Source: Thiobacillus sp. (lineage in GTDB: Bacteria > Pseudomonadota > Gammaproteobacteria > Burkholderiales > Thiobacillaceae). From it: 64,000 bases of DNA. A model generated the notes under the pieces. That model was not told where the DNA came from. It ran no database searches and saw nothing but the letters and a program-made list of their open reading frames with translations. Shown here piece after piece: positions 37,619 to 46,798 of the stretch. Each line of letters starts with the position of its first letter. Within the stretch, counting starts at the first letter, position 1. Made by a program: the position numbers and the translations under genes. Location of the stretch: contig JAUXVT010000052.1 in NCBI GenBank assembly GCA_030680405.1, positions 1 to 64,000 of the forward strand, given 5' to 3'.

Positions 37619-38728
37619 TCAGAAAATGATGATCGAGCGGATGCTCTTGCCTGCGTGCATCAGGTCGAACGCGCGGTTGATGTCATCGAGCGGCATGGTG
37701 TGGGTAACGAGCTTGTCCAGTTCGATATTGCCGGCCATGTAGTTGTCGACGTAGCCCGGTAATTGCGTGCGGCCCTTGACGCCGCCGAACGCGCTGCCTT
37801 TCCAGGTGCGGCCGACCACGAGGTTGAACGGACGGGTGCAGATTTCCTTGCCGGCACCGGCAACGCCGATGACGGTCGACACGCCCCAGCCCATGTGGGT
37901 GCATTCAAGCGCGTCGCGCATGACGTTGACATTGCCGATGCACTCGAACGAGTAATCGACGCCGCCATGGGTCAGGTCGCGGATGTACTCGACCAGCGAG
38001 CCGTTGACGTCTTTCGGGTTGATGAAGTCGGTCGCGCCGAGCGCCTTGGCCATCTCGAACTTGTCGGGGTTGAGGTCGATGGCGAGGATGCGGCCGGCCT
38101 TGGCCATCACTGCGCCCTGGATGCAGGACAGGCCGATGCCGCCAAGGCCGAACACGGCGACGGTCGAGCCAGGCTCGACCTTGGCGGTGTTCAGCACCGC
38201 ACCGATGCCGGTGGTGACGCCGCAGCCGAGCAGGCAAACCTTGTCGAGCGGTGCGGCGGGGTTGATCTTGGCGAGCGCGATTTCCGGCACCACGGTGTAT
38301 TCGGAAAAGGTCGAACAGCCCATGTAGTGGAAAATCGGCTTGCCGTTCTTCGAGAAGCGGCGGGTGCCGTCGGGCATGTAGCCGGTCCACACGGTGGCGG
38401 CGATCGACTGGCACAGGTTGGTTTTGGGCGAGGCGCAGTATTCGCAGTGGCCGCACTCGGGGATGTAGAGCGGGATGACGTGGTCGCCCGGCTTCAGCGT
38501 TTTAACCCCAGGCCCGCACTCCACCACGATGCAGCCGCCTTCATGGCCGAGGATGCACGGGAAGGCGCCTTCCGGATCGTCGCCCGACAGGGTGAAGGCG
38601 TCGGTGTGGCAGACGCCGCTGGCGACGACCTGCAGCAATACCTCGCCCTCGCGCGGGCCTTCGACGTCGATTTCCTCGATCGACAGCGGTTTTTTCGGTT
38701 CCCAGGCGACGGCGGCACGGGCTTTCAT
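37619..38728 (-). CDS. frmA: S-(hydroxymethyl)glutathione dehydrogenase/class III alcohol dehydrogenase
   Basis: [25 protein letters not shown]...[12 protein letters not shown]...[27 protein letters not shown]. Confidence 0.96.
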   Translation of the reverse strand: MKARAAVAWEPKKPLSIEEIDVEGPREGEVLLQVVASGVCHTDAFTLSGDDPEGAFPCILGHEGGCIVVECGPGVKTLKPGDHVIPLYIPECGHCEYCASPKTNLCQSIAATVWTGYMPDGTRRFSKNGKPIFHYMGCSTFSEYTVVPEIALAKINPAAPLDKVCLLGCGVTTGIGAVLNTAKVEPGSTVAVFGLGGIGLSCIQGAVMAKAGRILAIDLNPDKFEMAKALGATDFINPKDVNGSLVEYIRDLTHGGVDYSFECIGNVNVMRDALECTHMGWGVSTVIGVAGAGKEICTRPFNLVVGRTWKGSAFGGVKGRTQLPGYVDNYMAGNIELDKLVTHTMPLDDINRAFDLMHAGKSIRSIIIF

Positions 38729-38841
38729 GATTAGGCTCCTTAGGTGGGGTGAATTTGGCACAACACGACTTTCAGCGGATCGATGATGCCGAATTTCCGG
38801 GGCACAGGCAACGCACGCAGAGTAGGGATATAGGGCACCGC

Positions 38842-39921
38842 TCAACCGGTCTGCTGCAGCAGTTTCTGGTAGGCGGCTTCAAACAGTTTGACGCCGTCGT
38901 CCTGCAGGGTGTTGCCGACCGCATCCATATCGATGCCCAGCCGCGCCAACTCCGCCAGTTGCGCCTCCGCCTCGGCGACGCCGTCTTCCAGCCGCAGCGC
39001 CACCCGGCCGTGATCGCGCAGCGCGGCGAGCGTCTTGTCGGGCAGCGTGTTGATGGTTTCCTTGCCGATCAGCGGTTCGACGTACAGCAGGTCGTGATAA
39101 TCCGGGTTCTTGACGCCGCTGCTCGCCCACAGCAGGGTTTGCGGCGCCGCGCCCTGTTGCGCCAGCGCGGCGAAGGCTTCGCCGTGAAAGGTTTTCAGAT
39201 AGCTTTGATAAGCGAGCTTGGCCATCGCCACCGCCGCGCGGCCGCGCAGAGACAGCGCTTCCTGTGTGCCGATGGCGGTCAGCTGCGTGTCGACCAGCGT
39301 GTCGACGCGCGACAGGAACAGGCTCGCCACCGCCTTGCTGCGGCGCACATCGGCGCCGGCCCGGGCGCGTGCGGTAAGCCCGCGGGTATAGGCGTCGAGC
39401 GCCGCTTCGGTTTGCGCAACCGAAAACAGCAGGGTCACGTTGACGTTGATGCCAAGCGTCGTCAGCGCCTCGAACGCGCTGAGCCCTTCGGGCGTGCCCG
39501 GCACCTTGATCAGCAGGTTGCGGCGATTCACCAATGACGACAGGTGCTGCGCTTCCTCCACCGTGCGCGCGGCGTTATATGCCCAGCGGGGTGCGACTTC
39601 CAGACTGACGTAGCCGTCGTTGCCGTGGCTGCGCTCGAACACCGGCAGCAGCAGATCGCACGCCGCCTGGATGTCGGGGATGACCAGTGCTTCGTAGCGC
39701 TGCTCGGCATCCAGCTGGCTGGCTTTCAGTCGCGCCAGGTCGTCGGCGTAATGCGGGCTGCTGGCCAGCGCGTTCTGGAAAATCGACGGATTCGAGGTCA
39801 CGCCCGACACGCCGTCCTCGGCGATCAGTCTGGCCAGCGTGCCGTCGCGGATCAGGCTACGCGACAGGTTGTCCAGCCAGAGGCTTTGGCCGAGGGCGGT
39901 GACGTGCTGCGTGGCGTTCAT
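38842..39921 (-). CDS. tal: Transaldolase
   Basis: [52 protein letters not shown]...[32 protein letters not shown]. Confidence 0.94.
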   Translation of the reverse strand: MNATQHVTALGQSLWLDNLSRSLIRDGTLARLIAEDGVSGVTSNPSIFQNALASSPHYADDLARLKASQLDAEQRYEALVIPDIQAACDLLLPVFERSHGNDGYVSLEVAPRWAYNAARTVEEAQHLSSLVNRRNLLIKVPGTPEGLSAFEALTTLGINVNVTLLFSVAQTEAALDAYTRGLTARARAGADVRRSKAVASLFLSRVDTLVDTQLTAIGTQEALSLRGRAAVAMAKLAYQSYLKTFHGEAFAALAQQGAAPQTLLWASSGVKNPDYHDLLYVEPLIGKETINTLPDKTLAALRDHGRVALRLEDGVAEAEAQLAELARLGIDMDAVGNTLQDDGVKLFEAAYQKLLQQTG

Positions 39922-40077
39922 GGGCAGTCCTTGTATGGTTGTGTGGGGTTCAGGGTAACAGTCAAGGATAGAGCGGTCTTGTGAAAGCAAGTTCGGCGGG
40001 CGGGGGGCGACCAGCGCCGGAAGCCGCGCCTGTGCTAGACTCCAGCGATTATTCTGGCTCTTTTTCCGGTTATTCCC

Positions 40078-41175
40078 ATGTCTGGCAGCACACTCGGCAA
40101 ACTGTTCTGTGTCACTGTTTTCGGCGAATCGCACGGCCCCGCCATCGGCTGCGTGGTCGATGGCTGCCCGCCCGGCATGGCGCTCGATGAGGCCGACATC
40201 CAGCACGACCTCGACCGTCGCAAGCCCGGCACTTCGCGCCATGTCACCCAGCGCCGCGAATCCGACACCGTGGAAATCCTCTCCGGCCTGTACGAGGGCA
40301 AGACCACCGGCACGCCGATTGCGCTGTTGATCCGCAACGAGGACCAGCGCAGCAAGGACTACGGCAACATCAGCGAGACCTTCCGCCCCGGCCACGCCGA
40401 CTACACTTACACGCAGAAATACGGCTTCCGCGACCCGCGCGGCGGCGGACGTTCGTCGGCGCGGCTCACCGCGCCCATCGTCGGCGCCGGGGCCATCGCC
40501 AAGAAGTGGCTGGCCGAAAAATACGGCATCGTGATTCGCGGCTACATGAGCGCGCTCGGCCCGATCGACATTCCCTTCGAGTCGTGGGACGAAATCGGCA
40601 ACAACGCTTTTTTCTCGCCCAGCGCCGCCATCGTGCCCGAGCTCGAGGCCTACATGGACGCGCTGCGCAAATCGGGCGATTCGGTCGGCGCCAAAATCAG
40701 CGTCGTCGCCGACAACGTCCCGCCCGGCTGGGGCGAACCGCTGTACGACAAGCTCGACGCCGACCTTGCCCACGCGCTGATGGGGCTGAACGCCGTCAAG
40801 GGCGTGGAAATCGGCGATGGCATGGAAGCCGCGCGGCAGAAGGGCACCGAACACCGCGACGAAATCACCCCCGAGGGGTTTCTCTCCAACCACGCCGGCG
40901 GCGTGCTCGGCGGCATCTCAAGCGGCCAGGCCATCGTTGCCCACGTTGCTATCAAGCCCACATCGTCGATGCGCCTGCCCGGTCGCTCCATCGACCTGCA
41001 CGGCCAGCCGATCGAAGTCGTTACCCACGGCCGCCACGATCCCTGCGTCGGCATTCGCGCCACGCCGATCGCCGAGGCGCTGATGGCGATTGTGCTGATG
41101 GATCACGCGCTGCGCCATCGCGCGCAGTGCGGTGATGTGGCGAGCGGAACGCCGGTGATTCCGGGAAATATCTAG
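40078..41175 (+). CDS. aroC: Chorismate synthase
   Basis: [63 protein letters not shown]. Confidence 0.98.
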   Translation: MSGSTLGKLFCVTVFGESHGPAIGCVVDGCPPGMALDEADIQHDLDRRKPGTSRHVTQRRESDTVEILSGLYEGKTTGTPIALLIRNEDQRSKDYGNISETFRPGHADYTYTQKYGFRDPRGGGRSSARLTAPIVGAGAIAKKWLAEKYGIVIRGYMSALGPIDIPFESWDEIGNNAFFSPSAAIVPELEAYMDALRKSGDSVGAKISVVADNVPPGWGEPLYDKLDADLAHALMGLNAVKGVEIGDGMEAARQKGTEHRDEITPEGFLSNHAGGVLGGISSGQAIVAHVAIKPTSSMRLPGRSIDLHGQPIEVVTHGRHDPCVGIRATPIAEALMAIVLMDHALRHRAQCGDVASGTPVIPGNI

Positions 41176-41307
41176 CCCAGGGGACAATCAGGCAGGCCGC
41201 GTTGCACCGTGGACATGCATCCGGCGCGCTCCGGGAGCCAGGATGTTGACGGAGAGGCGGCTTGCGCTCAGGCTTTAATTTCCGGCGCATTCTAAGGATC
41301 TGACTCC

Positions 41308-43032
41308 ATGCGACTTCCCATCAGCCTGAAGATCTTCAGTATCACCATGTCCCTGCTGGCGTTGATGGTGGTCGTCACCTGGCTGTCGGTGCTCAACTTC
41401 CACCAGCTCAACAACCAGGTGCGGGCGCTTGCCGACTATTACCTGCCCTTGCAGCAGCAGGTGGCCAGCGTGGAAATCCTCATCCGCCAGCAGATGGTGC
41501 ACATGGAGCGCGTGCTGGCGGGCATGGAGGTGGCGCGCCCCGACCCCGAGTTTCTCGCCAAAGAATCGAACGGCTTCGACATGCGCGGGGTCAACGCCGA
41601 CCAGATCGTCGATTCCTCGCTGCGCATGCTGAGTGAGGCCGTGGCGGAAAAGGGGATCGAACTCGACCGCGTGACGCTCGCCGTATTGGGCAAGCAGCTG
41701 CCCGCGATCCAGACCGCGCGCCAGCACTTTCACATGACCTTCCGCCTGTTCCAGATCGAGGCGGAGGAAGGCACGCCGCGTTCGGAAGAAATCGTCCGCG
41801 ATGCGCTCCTGCGCGAGAAGGACACCGTCGACGTCGAAATCCAGAAGACCATCGACCTGCTCAACAAACTGACCCAGGACACCGCGCTGCAGGCCAAGGC
41901 GGAGGAGGCGCGCGCCACCACCCTCAACTGGATCATCACCGCCATCGCCACCACGCTCGGATTGATTTTTGCGGCCTTCGTCACGCGCTCGCTGGTCGAT
42001 CCGGTAAAGCGCCTCCTGGGCGGCACGCGCGCGGTTGAGGCGGGCGACCTCGACGTGGAAATCCTGGTGCGCACCCACGACGAGCTCGCCACGCTCGCCA
42101 CCTCCTTCAACCACATGGTGGTCGGCCTGCGCGAAAAGGAGCGCATCCGCGAAACCTTCGGCCAGTACGTCGATCCGCGTATCGTGAAGAGCCTGCTGGA
42201 AAACCGCTTCGCAGCGGACAAGGGCGAACGCCAGGTGATGACGGTGTTCTTTTCCGACCTGGCCGACTTTACCCGCCTGTGCGAGGACTTGACGCCGGAC
42301 GCCGCCGTGCGTTTCCTCAACCGTTATTTTTCGCTGATGTCCGAGGTGATTCGGACCCGGCAGGGCATCGTCGACAAGTACATCGGCGACTCGGTCATGG
42401 CCTTCTGGGGGCCGCCTTTTACCGATCCCTCCGACCACGCCACGCTGTGCTGCCTCGCTGCCCTGGAACAGATGGCCCGCATGGAAGCCTTCCGCGCCTG
42501 GCTACCCGAGATGTTCGGCGTCGCCCACGGCCTGCCCGTGGTCAACGTGCGCATGGGCATCGCCAGCGGCGAAGTCACCGTCGGCAACATCGGCTCCGAA
42601 ACCTCGCGCGGCTACACCGTCATCGGCGACACCGTAAACCTCGCGTCAAGGCTGGAACAGGCCAACAAGTTCTACGGCACCCGCATCCTGGTGAGCGAGA
42701 CGACGCGCACCCTCGCCGGCGACACGCTGGCCTTCCGCGAAATCGACAGCCTGCGCGTTGCCGGCAAGCTGGAAACGGTGAGGGTGTTCGAGTTGCTGGG
42801 GGTCGCAGCCGAATTGAGCGAAAACGACCGGCAGCGCGTGCAGGCCTACGAAGCCGGGTTGGCACGCTATCGCGCGCAGGATTGGGATGCGGCTGAAGCG
42901 GCGTTCCGTGAATGCCTTGCGATCGAACCGAAGGATCAGCCCAGCCAGGTCATGCTGGCGCGTATCGCGGCGTTCCGGCAGGCGCCGCCGGGTGCGGAGT
43001 GGGATGGGGTTTGGGTGGCGCTGAGTAAATGA
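41308..43032 (+). CDS. Adenylate/guanylate cyclase (class III) with membrane anchor and HAMP domain
   Basis: VKRLLGGTRAVEAGDLDVEI (HAMP); VMTVFFSDLADFTRLCEDLTPDAAVRFLNRYFSLMSEVI...KYIGDSVMAFWGPPF; TVIGDTVNLASRLEQANK. Confidence 0.93.
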   Translation: MRLPISLKIFSITMSLLALMVVVTWLSVLNFHQLNNQVRALADYYLPLQQQVASVEILIRQQMVHMERVLAGMEVARPDPEFLAKESNGFDMRGVNADQIVDSSLRMLSEAVAEKGIELDRVTLAVLGKQLPAIQTARQHFHMTFRLFQIEAEEGTPRSEEIVRDALLREKDTVDVEIQKTIDLLNKLTQDTALQAKAEEARATTLNWIITAIATTLGLIFAAFVTRSLVDPVKRLLGGTRAVEAGDLDVEILVRTHDELATLATSFNHMVVGLREKERIRETFGQYVDPRIVKSLLENRFAADKGERQVMTVFFSDLADFTRLCEDLTPDAAVRFLNRYFSLMSEVIRTRQGIVDKYIGDSVMAFWGPPFTDPSDHATLCCLAALEQMARMEAFRAWLPEMFGVAHGLPVVNVRMGIASGEVTVGNIGSETSRGYTVIGDTVNLASRLEQANKFYGTRILVSETTRTLAGDTLAFREIDSLRVAGKLETVRVFELLGVAAELSENDRQRVQAYEAGLARYRAQDWDAAEAAFRECLAIEPKDQPSQVMLARIAAFRQAPPGAEWDGVWVALSK

Positions 43033-43104
43033 GTTCTGCTGATTTACAAACGTTTGAGCTCATCGGCCTGAGCGGCTTTCGCGCAGGTCTGGTGGTTTGA
43101 TAAA

Positions 43105-43785
43105 TTAGCCATGGGATGGTACGGCACTGTTTGCCTCAGCAGTGTGTTGCTTCCTGAAATGACGGCCCTTCAAGCCGGAGCGGTGAGGCCAGTCGAAGAT
43201 AAATTGGTGTTCCTGGACATCTATGACTGTATCCAGTTCTGGAATCCCGAAGTACATGTCGTTTTGGGCGAACTCCTGGTTCACTAGCGAGATGATCTGT
43301 TTAGCGTCCAGTTTCTTGATGCGGGATGGTATGGATATTCGACCGGTCGTGTCGACAGATTTTCCAATCCTCTCCAACTCAATATATACGGCTTGCTGTT
43401 TCTTCCGCTCCAGGTTTTTGTTCTGGATGAAACGAACGAGTTTGGGCGAAAAGTCGAAGATGTCTCTTGCTACGAAGGCAAATTGCTTCTCGGGGTGCGA
43501 GTAGAGCAAGGAGAGCCACTTCTGCTCAAACTCGTAATCTGGGAACCCTTCGTTCGTTACTGAAGAATAGTAGTAATGGTCAACCCACTTTGCTTTAGCG
43601 AATTCTTCCAAAGCGAGTACAGAAAGCAGAAATGCAGATGGACAGGATCTCGCGTTGAAGAGTTGGACCGAGTCACCGTGCAACCGTAACGCATTTCTGA
43701 GGGATTCTTCGGCAATCCGCTTGTATTTATATGATGAGAGTCCACGTTGCATAGCGGTCAAATGGGTAACGTAATTAGAGGGCAC
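43105..43785 (-). CDS. AbiV-like abortive infection protein (candidate)
   Basis: HGDSVQLFNARSCPSAFLLSVLALEEFAKAKWVDHY matches the AbiV N-terminal pattern. Confidence 0.6.
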   Translation of the reverse strand: MPSNYVTHLTAMQRGLSSYKYKRIAEESLRNALRLHGDSVQLFNARSCPSAFLLSVLALEEFAKAKWVDHYYYSSVTNEGFPDYEFEQKWLSLLYSHPEKQFAFVARDIFDFSPKLVRFIQNKNLERKKQQAVYIELERIGKSVDTTGRISIPSRIKKLDAKQIISLVNQEFAQNDMYFGIPELDTVIDVQEHQFIFDWPHRSGLKGRHFRKQHTAEANSAVPSHG

Positions 43786-43851
43786 TGAAATTTCGCGTGG
43801 TTCACACGATGAGGCCAGATACGCGGTGTGGGAAGACCACCTGATGCCAAG

Positions 43852-44148
43852 CTACTCAGTAACTCCCTCATCTCCATGACACGTACACCCCGGCTCGTTG
43901 CTGGTGGAGTTGTCGCAGCACACGATCTTGCCGGCACGGCAGCCGCAGATGCCTTTGTGGGCTTTGCAGCATGCTGTTTGGATCTGGGCGAGATGCATGC
44001 CCTTTGCGTTCGCGAGGCAGGCCTCGGGTGAAATCGCTTCCAGCGACGCAGCAGCAGGCGTGCGGTCCACGCTTGAATCGGCGGCGGCCGGGAGCAGGAA
44101 GCAGGCCGGGGCGAAGGCCAGCAGGGCGAGCAGGGAACGGATGCGCAT
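43852..44148 (-). CDS. Small secreted Cys-rich protein
   Basis: Signal peptide MRIRSLLALLAFAPACFLLPAAA then CCKAHKGICGCRAGKIVCCDNSTSNEPGCTCHG. Confidence 0.6.
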   Translation of the reverse strand: MRIRSLLALLAFAPACFLLPAAADSSVDRTPAAASLEAISPEACLANAKGMHLAQIQTACCKAHKGICGCRAGKIVCCDNSTSNEPGCTCHGDEGVTE

Positions 44149-44202
44149 GGAAGTCTCCTTGAGAGAAACGGGCTGCCTCACTATAGCCGATCGGGCGCAG
44201 CC

Positions 44203-45363
44203 TTACCCGTCGCGCAGTAGCAGCCCCAGCATCAGCGCGGCCGCCACCAGGATCGCCGCCAGCAGGGTGAAGGCGCTGGCGTAGCCGGCGACGCCGACCA
44301 TGAAGCCGGTGAGCACGGGGCCGATCGACTGGCCGACGTCCATCACCGTGCGCAGCACGCCCCTCGACGAGCCGTAGCGGCCGTCTTTTGTGAGGTCGGC
44401 GACGAGCGCGGCGGTGGACGAGGTGACGGTGGCAAAGCCCAAGCCGAACACCAGGCTCAGCACCGACAGACCGATGACGTTGGGGAAGTAGGGAAGCAGC
44501 ACGACGCTCGCCGCGCCGATCAGCAAGCCCGGCAGGATGACGCGGCGGCGGCCGACGCGGTCGGACACGCGGCCCATCAGCGGCTTGGCGAACACGATGC
44601 TGAGGAGCTGCACACCGAGGATGACGCCGATCTGCCACGCCGGAATGCCGAGCGAGGCGGCGAACAAGGCGAGGAAGGCTTCGATGGCGCCGAACACCAG
44701 GTATTGCGCCGCCTCGACCAGGCTCACCAGCATGATGCCGCGGTCGCGCAGCACGGTGGTGAGGCTCGCCCAGAAATGCGGCAGCTCCAGTTTCGTTTTG
44801 GGCCGGGGCTCATGGTCGCGCAGCAGCAGCCCGGCGCCCAGCGCCAGCACGCCGGCGATCGCGCAGGCGATGTACACCGCGCCGAAGCTCGCCAGCGAGA
44901 TCAGGGTGCCGCCGAGAAAAGGCGCGATGGAACGTCCCACGATGGTGACCGAGGAATAGGTGGACAGCCGCGCCGCGCGGTCGGCGCTGTAGCGCTCGGC
45001 AATCGCCGCGCTCGCCACGGTGCCGAAAATCGCGGTGGCGAAGCCGTGATAGAAGCGCACCGCCATCAGCTGCCAGGCGGTTTCGATCACCAGATACAGG
45101 AAGGGCGCGCTGGCGAACACGATCAGCGAGGCCAGCAGCACGCGCCGCTTGCCGAGGTGGTCGGACAACGCGCCGGCTGGGTAGCTGATGAGCACGCCGG
45201 GGAGGGTCGACGCCATGACGATCCAGCCGATCTCGGCCGGCGTGGCGTTGAGCGAGGCTGCGAACAGCGGCAGCACCGGCGTTTTCGACAGGGTGGAGCT
45301 GAAGATGGCCAGCCCGCCGATGAGGGCGATGAGGACGAAGAAGGAAGGATGGGCGGGTTTCAT
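44203..45363 (-). CDS. MFS transporter
   Basis: 386 aa with 12 TM-like segments; SYPAGALSDHLGKRRVLLASLIVF, PLMGRVSDRVGRRRVILPG. Confidence 0.92.
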   Translation of the reverse strand: MKPAHPSFFVLIALIGGLAIFSSTLSKTPVLPLFAASLNATPAEIGWIVMASTLPGVLISYPAGALSDHLGKRRVLLASLIVFASAPFLYLVIETAWQLMAVRFYHGFATAIFGTVASAAIAERYSADRAARLSTYSSVTIVGRSIAPFLGGTLISLASFGAVYIACAIAGVLALGAGLLLRDHEPRPKTKLELPHFWASLTTVLRDRGIMLVSLVEAAQYLVFGAIEAFLALFAASLGIPAWQIGVILGVQLLSIVFAKPLMGRVSDRVGRRRVILPGLLIGAASVVLLPYFPNVIGLSVLSLVFGLGFATVTSSTAALVADLTKDGRYGSSRGVLRTVMDVGQSIGPVLTGFMVGVAGYASAFTLLAAILVAAALMLGLLLRDG

Positions 45364-45435
45364 CGGGTGGGTGTGTTGGCTTTTTTGCGAATGTAGTGCG
45401 AAATCGCGCCACGTGCGAAAAAATCATGCGCATGC

Positions 45436-45502
45436 GGTCACCCCGGCGTACGCCGGGGTCCAGCTTGAATTGACTGGATTCCGGCGTCCGCCGGAATGAC
45501 GA
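45436..45502. repeat. Short palindromic intergenic repeat (gtcaccccggcgtacgccggggtccag...ctggattccggcgtccgccggaatgac)
   Basis: Same layout as 16568. Confidence 0.7.
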
Positions 45503-45546
45503 ATACTGACTTGTCCGGTCTTGCGAAAATATTCGGTACGCAGAAA

Positions 45547-46734
45547 ATGAACCCTCACCCCCAGCCGGTCCTCTTCGGCGCCTTTGACCGCCACAACTTC
45601 GGCGACCTGCTGTTCCCGCATCTGCTGGAAGCGCTGCTGCCGGGGCGGGCGTTCGAATGCTGCGGACTGACTGAGCGCGATCTGCGCGCCTTCGGCGGTC
45701 ATCACGTGACGCCGCTCCCGGCGCGGCCGACGCAGCTGATCCACGCCGGCGGCGAACTGCTGACCTGCAGCGCCTGGCAGGCTGTGGTCATGCTGCTCGA
45801 TCCAGCCGCGGCCGCAGAAGCCATCGCGCGCTACGACGATGAACCGGCTGCGGCAGCCGCGTGGGCGGCGCGCCAGCTTGGCACGGCGCGCACCATGCCC
45901 TACGTCGTCGGGCGCGATGCGCTGGCGCCGGGCGGCAAATTGGTCTTCAACGCGATGGGCGGGGTGGAGTTGGATAGCCTGCCGGCCGCGCAACGGGACG
46001 AAGTGAAGGCAGCGCTGCGCCAGGCGGACTGGCTCAGCGTGCGAGATCACGTCACACAGGCTGCATTGCTGGCCGAGGGGATCGCCGCCCCGCTGTGCCC
46101 CGACCCGGCAGTGATGGTGGAACAGTGCTTCGGCGAGGTGATTCGCCAGCACCGGCAGCAGGGCGCGGTGAAGGCCATCCGGGACGCTTTCCCGCAGGGT
46201 TACCTGGCGTGCCAGTTCAGCGCCGATTTTGCCGACGACGCCAGCCTGGATGCGCTGGCACAGGGCCTGTCGCGAGTGGCTGCCGCGACTGGTCTGGGCG
46301 TGGCGCTGTTCCGTGCCGGCGCGGCGCCGTGGCACGACGATCCGGTACTGCTTGAAAAACTGCAGCGCCGCCTGCCGCCCGGCACGGCGCGGCTGTTCCC
46401 GTCGCTGCATCTGTGGGACCTCTGCGCGCTCATCGCTGCCAGCCGCGGCACGGTCGGCAGCAGCCTGCACGGACGCATCGTCGCGCTGGCCTACGGCCTG
46501 CCGCGGGTCAGCCTGATGCCGCCGCAGCAGGGCCGGCGTCCCGACAAGCGGGCCGCCTTTGCTGAAACCTGGGAACCGAATGCGGTTCCGCGCAGCGTGG
46601 GGGTCGACCAGATCGAGCCAGCGCTGATGCAGGCTCTGGCCGTGCCCGCCGACCTGCTGCGCGAGAACGCGGTGAGCCTGCGCGCGCGCTACCTGCACAG
46701 CCAGGCGCAGTGGGCCGGCCTGCTGACGCCATGA
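45547..46734 (+). CDS. Polysaccharide pyruvyl transferase family protein
   Basis: VLFGAFDRHNFGDLLFPHLLEALL, LSVRDHVTQAAL, SRGTVGSSLHGRIVALAYGLPRVSL. Confidence 0.87.
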   Translation: MNPHPQPVLFGAFDRHNFGDLLFPHLLEALLPGRAFECCGLTERDLRAFGGHHVTPLPARPTQLIHAGGELLTCSAWQAVVMLLDPAAAAEAIARYDDEPAAAAAWAARQLGTARTMPYVVGRDALAPGGKLVFNAMGGVELDSLPAAQRDEVKAALRQADWLSVRDHVTQAALLAEGIAAPLCPDPAVMVEQCFGEVIRQHRQQGAVKAIRDAFPQGYLACQFSADFADDASLDALAQGLSRVAAATGLGVALFRAGAAPWHDDPVLLEKLQRRLPPGTARLFPSLHLWDLCALIAASRGTVGSSLHGRIVALAYGLPRVSLMPPQQGRRPDKRAAFAETWEPNAVPRSVGVDQIEPALMQALAVPADLLRENAVSLRARYLHSQAQWAGLLTP

Positions 46735-46798
46735 ATCAGGCCGGACAAGCGGTCTTGCGCAATAATCTGGAAACCCTACACAGGCCTGAACCCACACC

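Noticed and set aside
41308-43032. Class III cyclase as a CBASS/Pycsar-type defence enzyme
   Set aside because: HAMP-linked membrane sensor cyclase architecture; no effector gene partner nearby.
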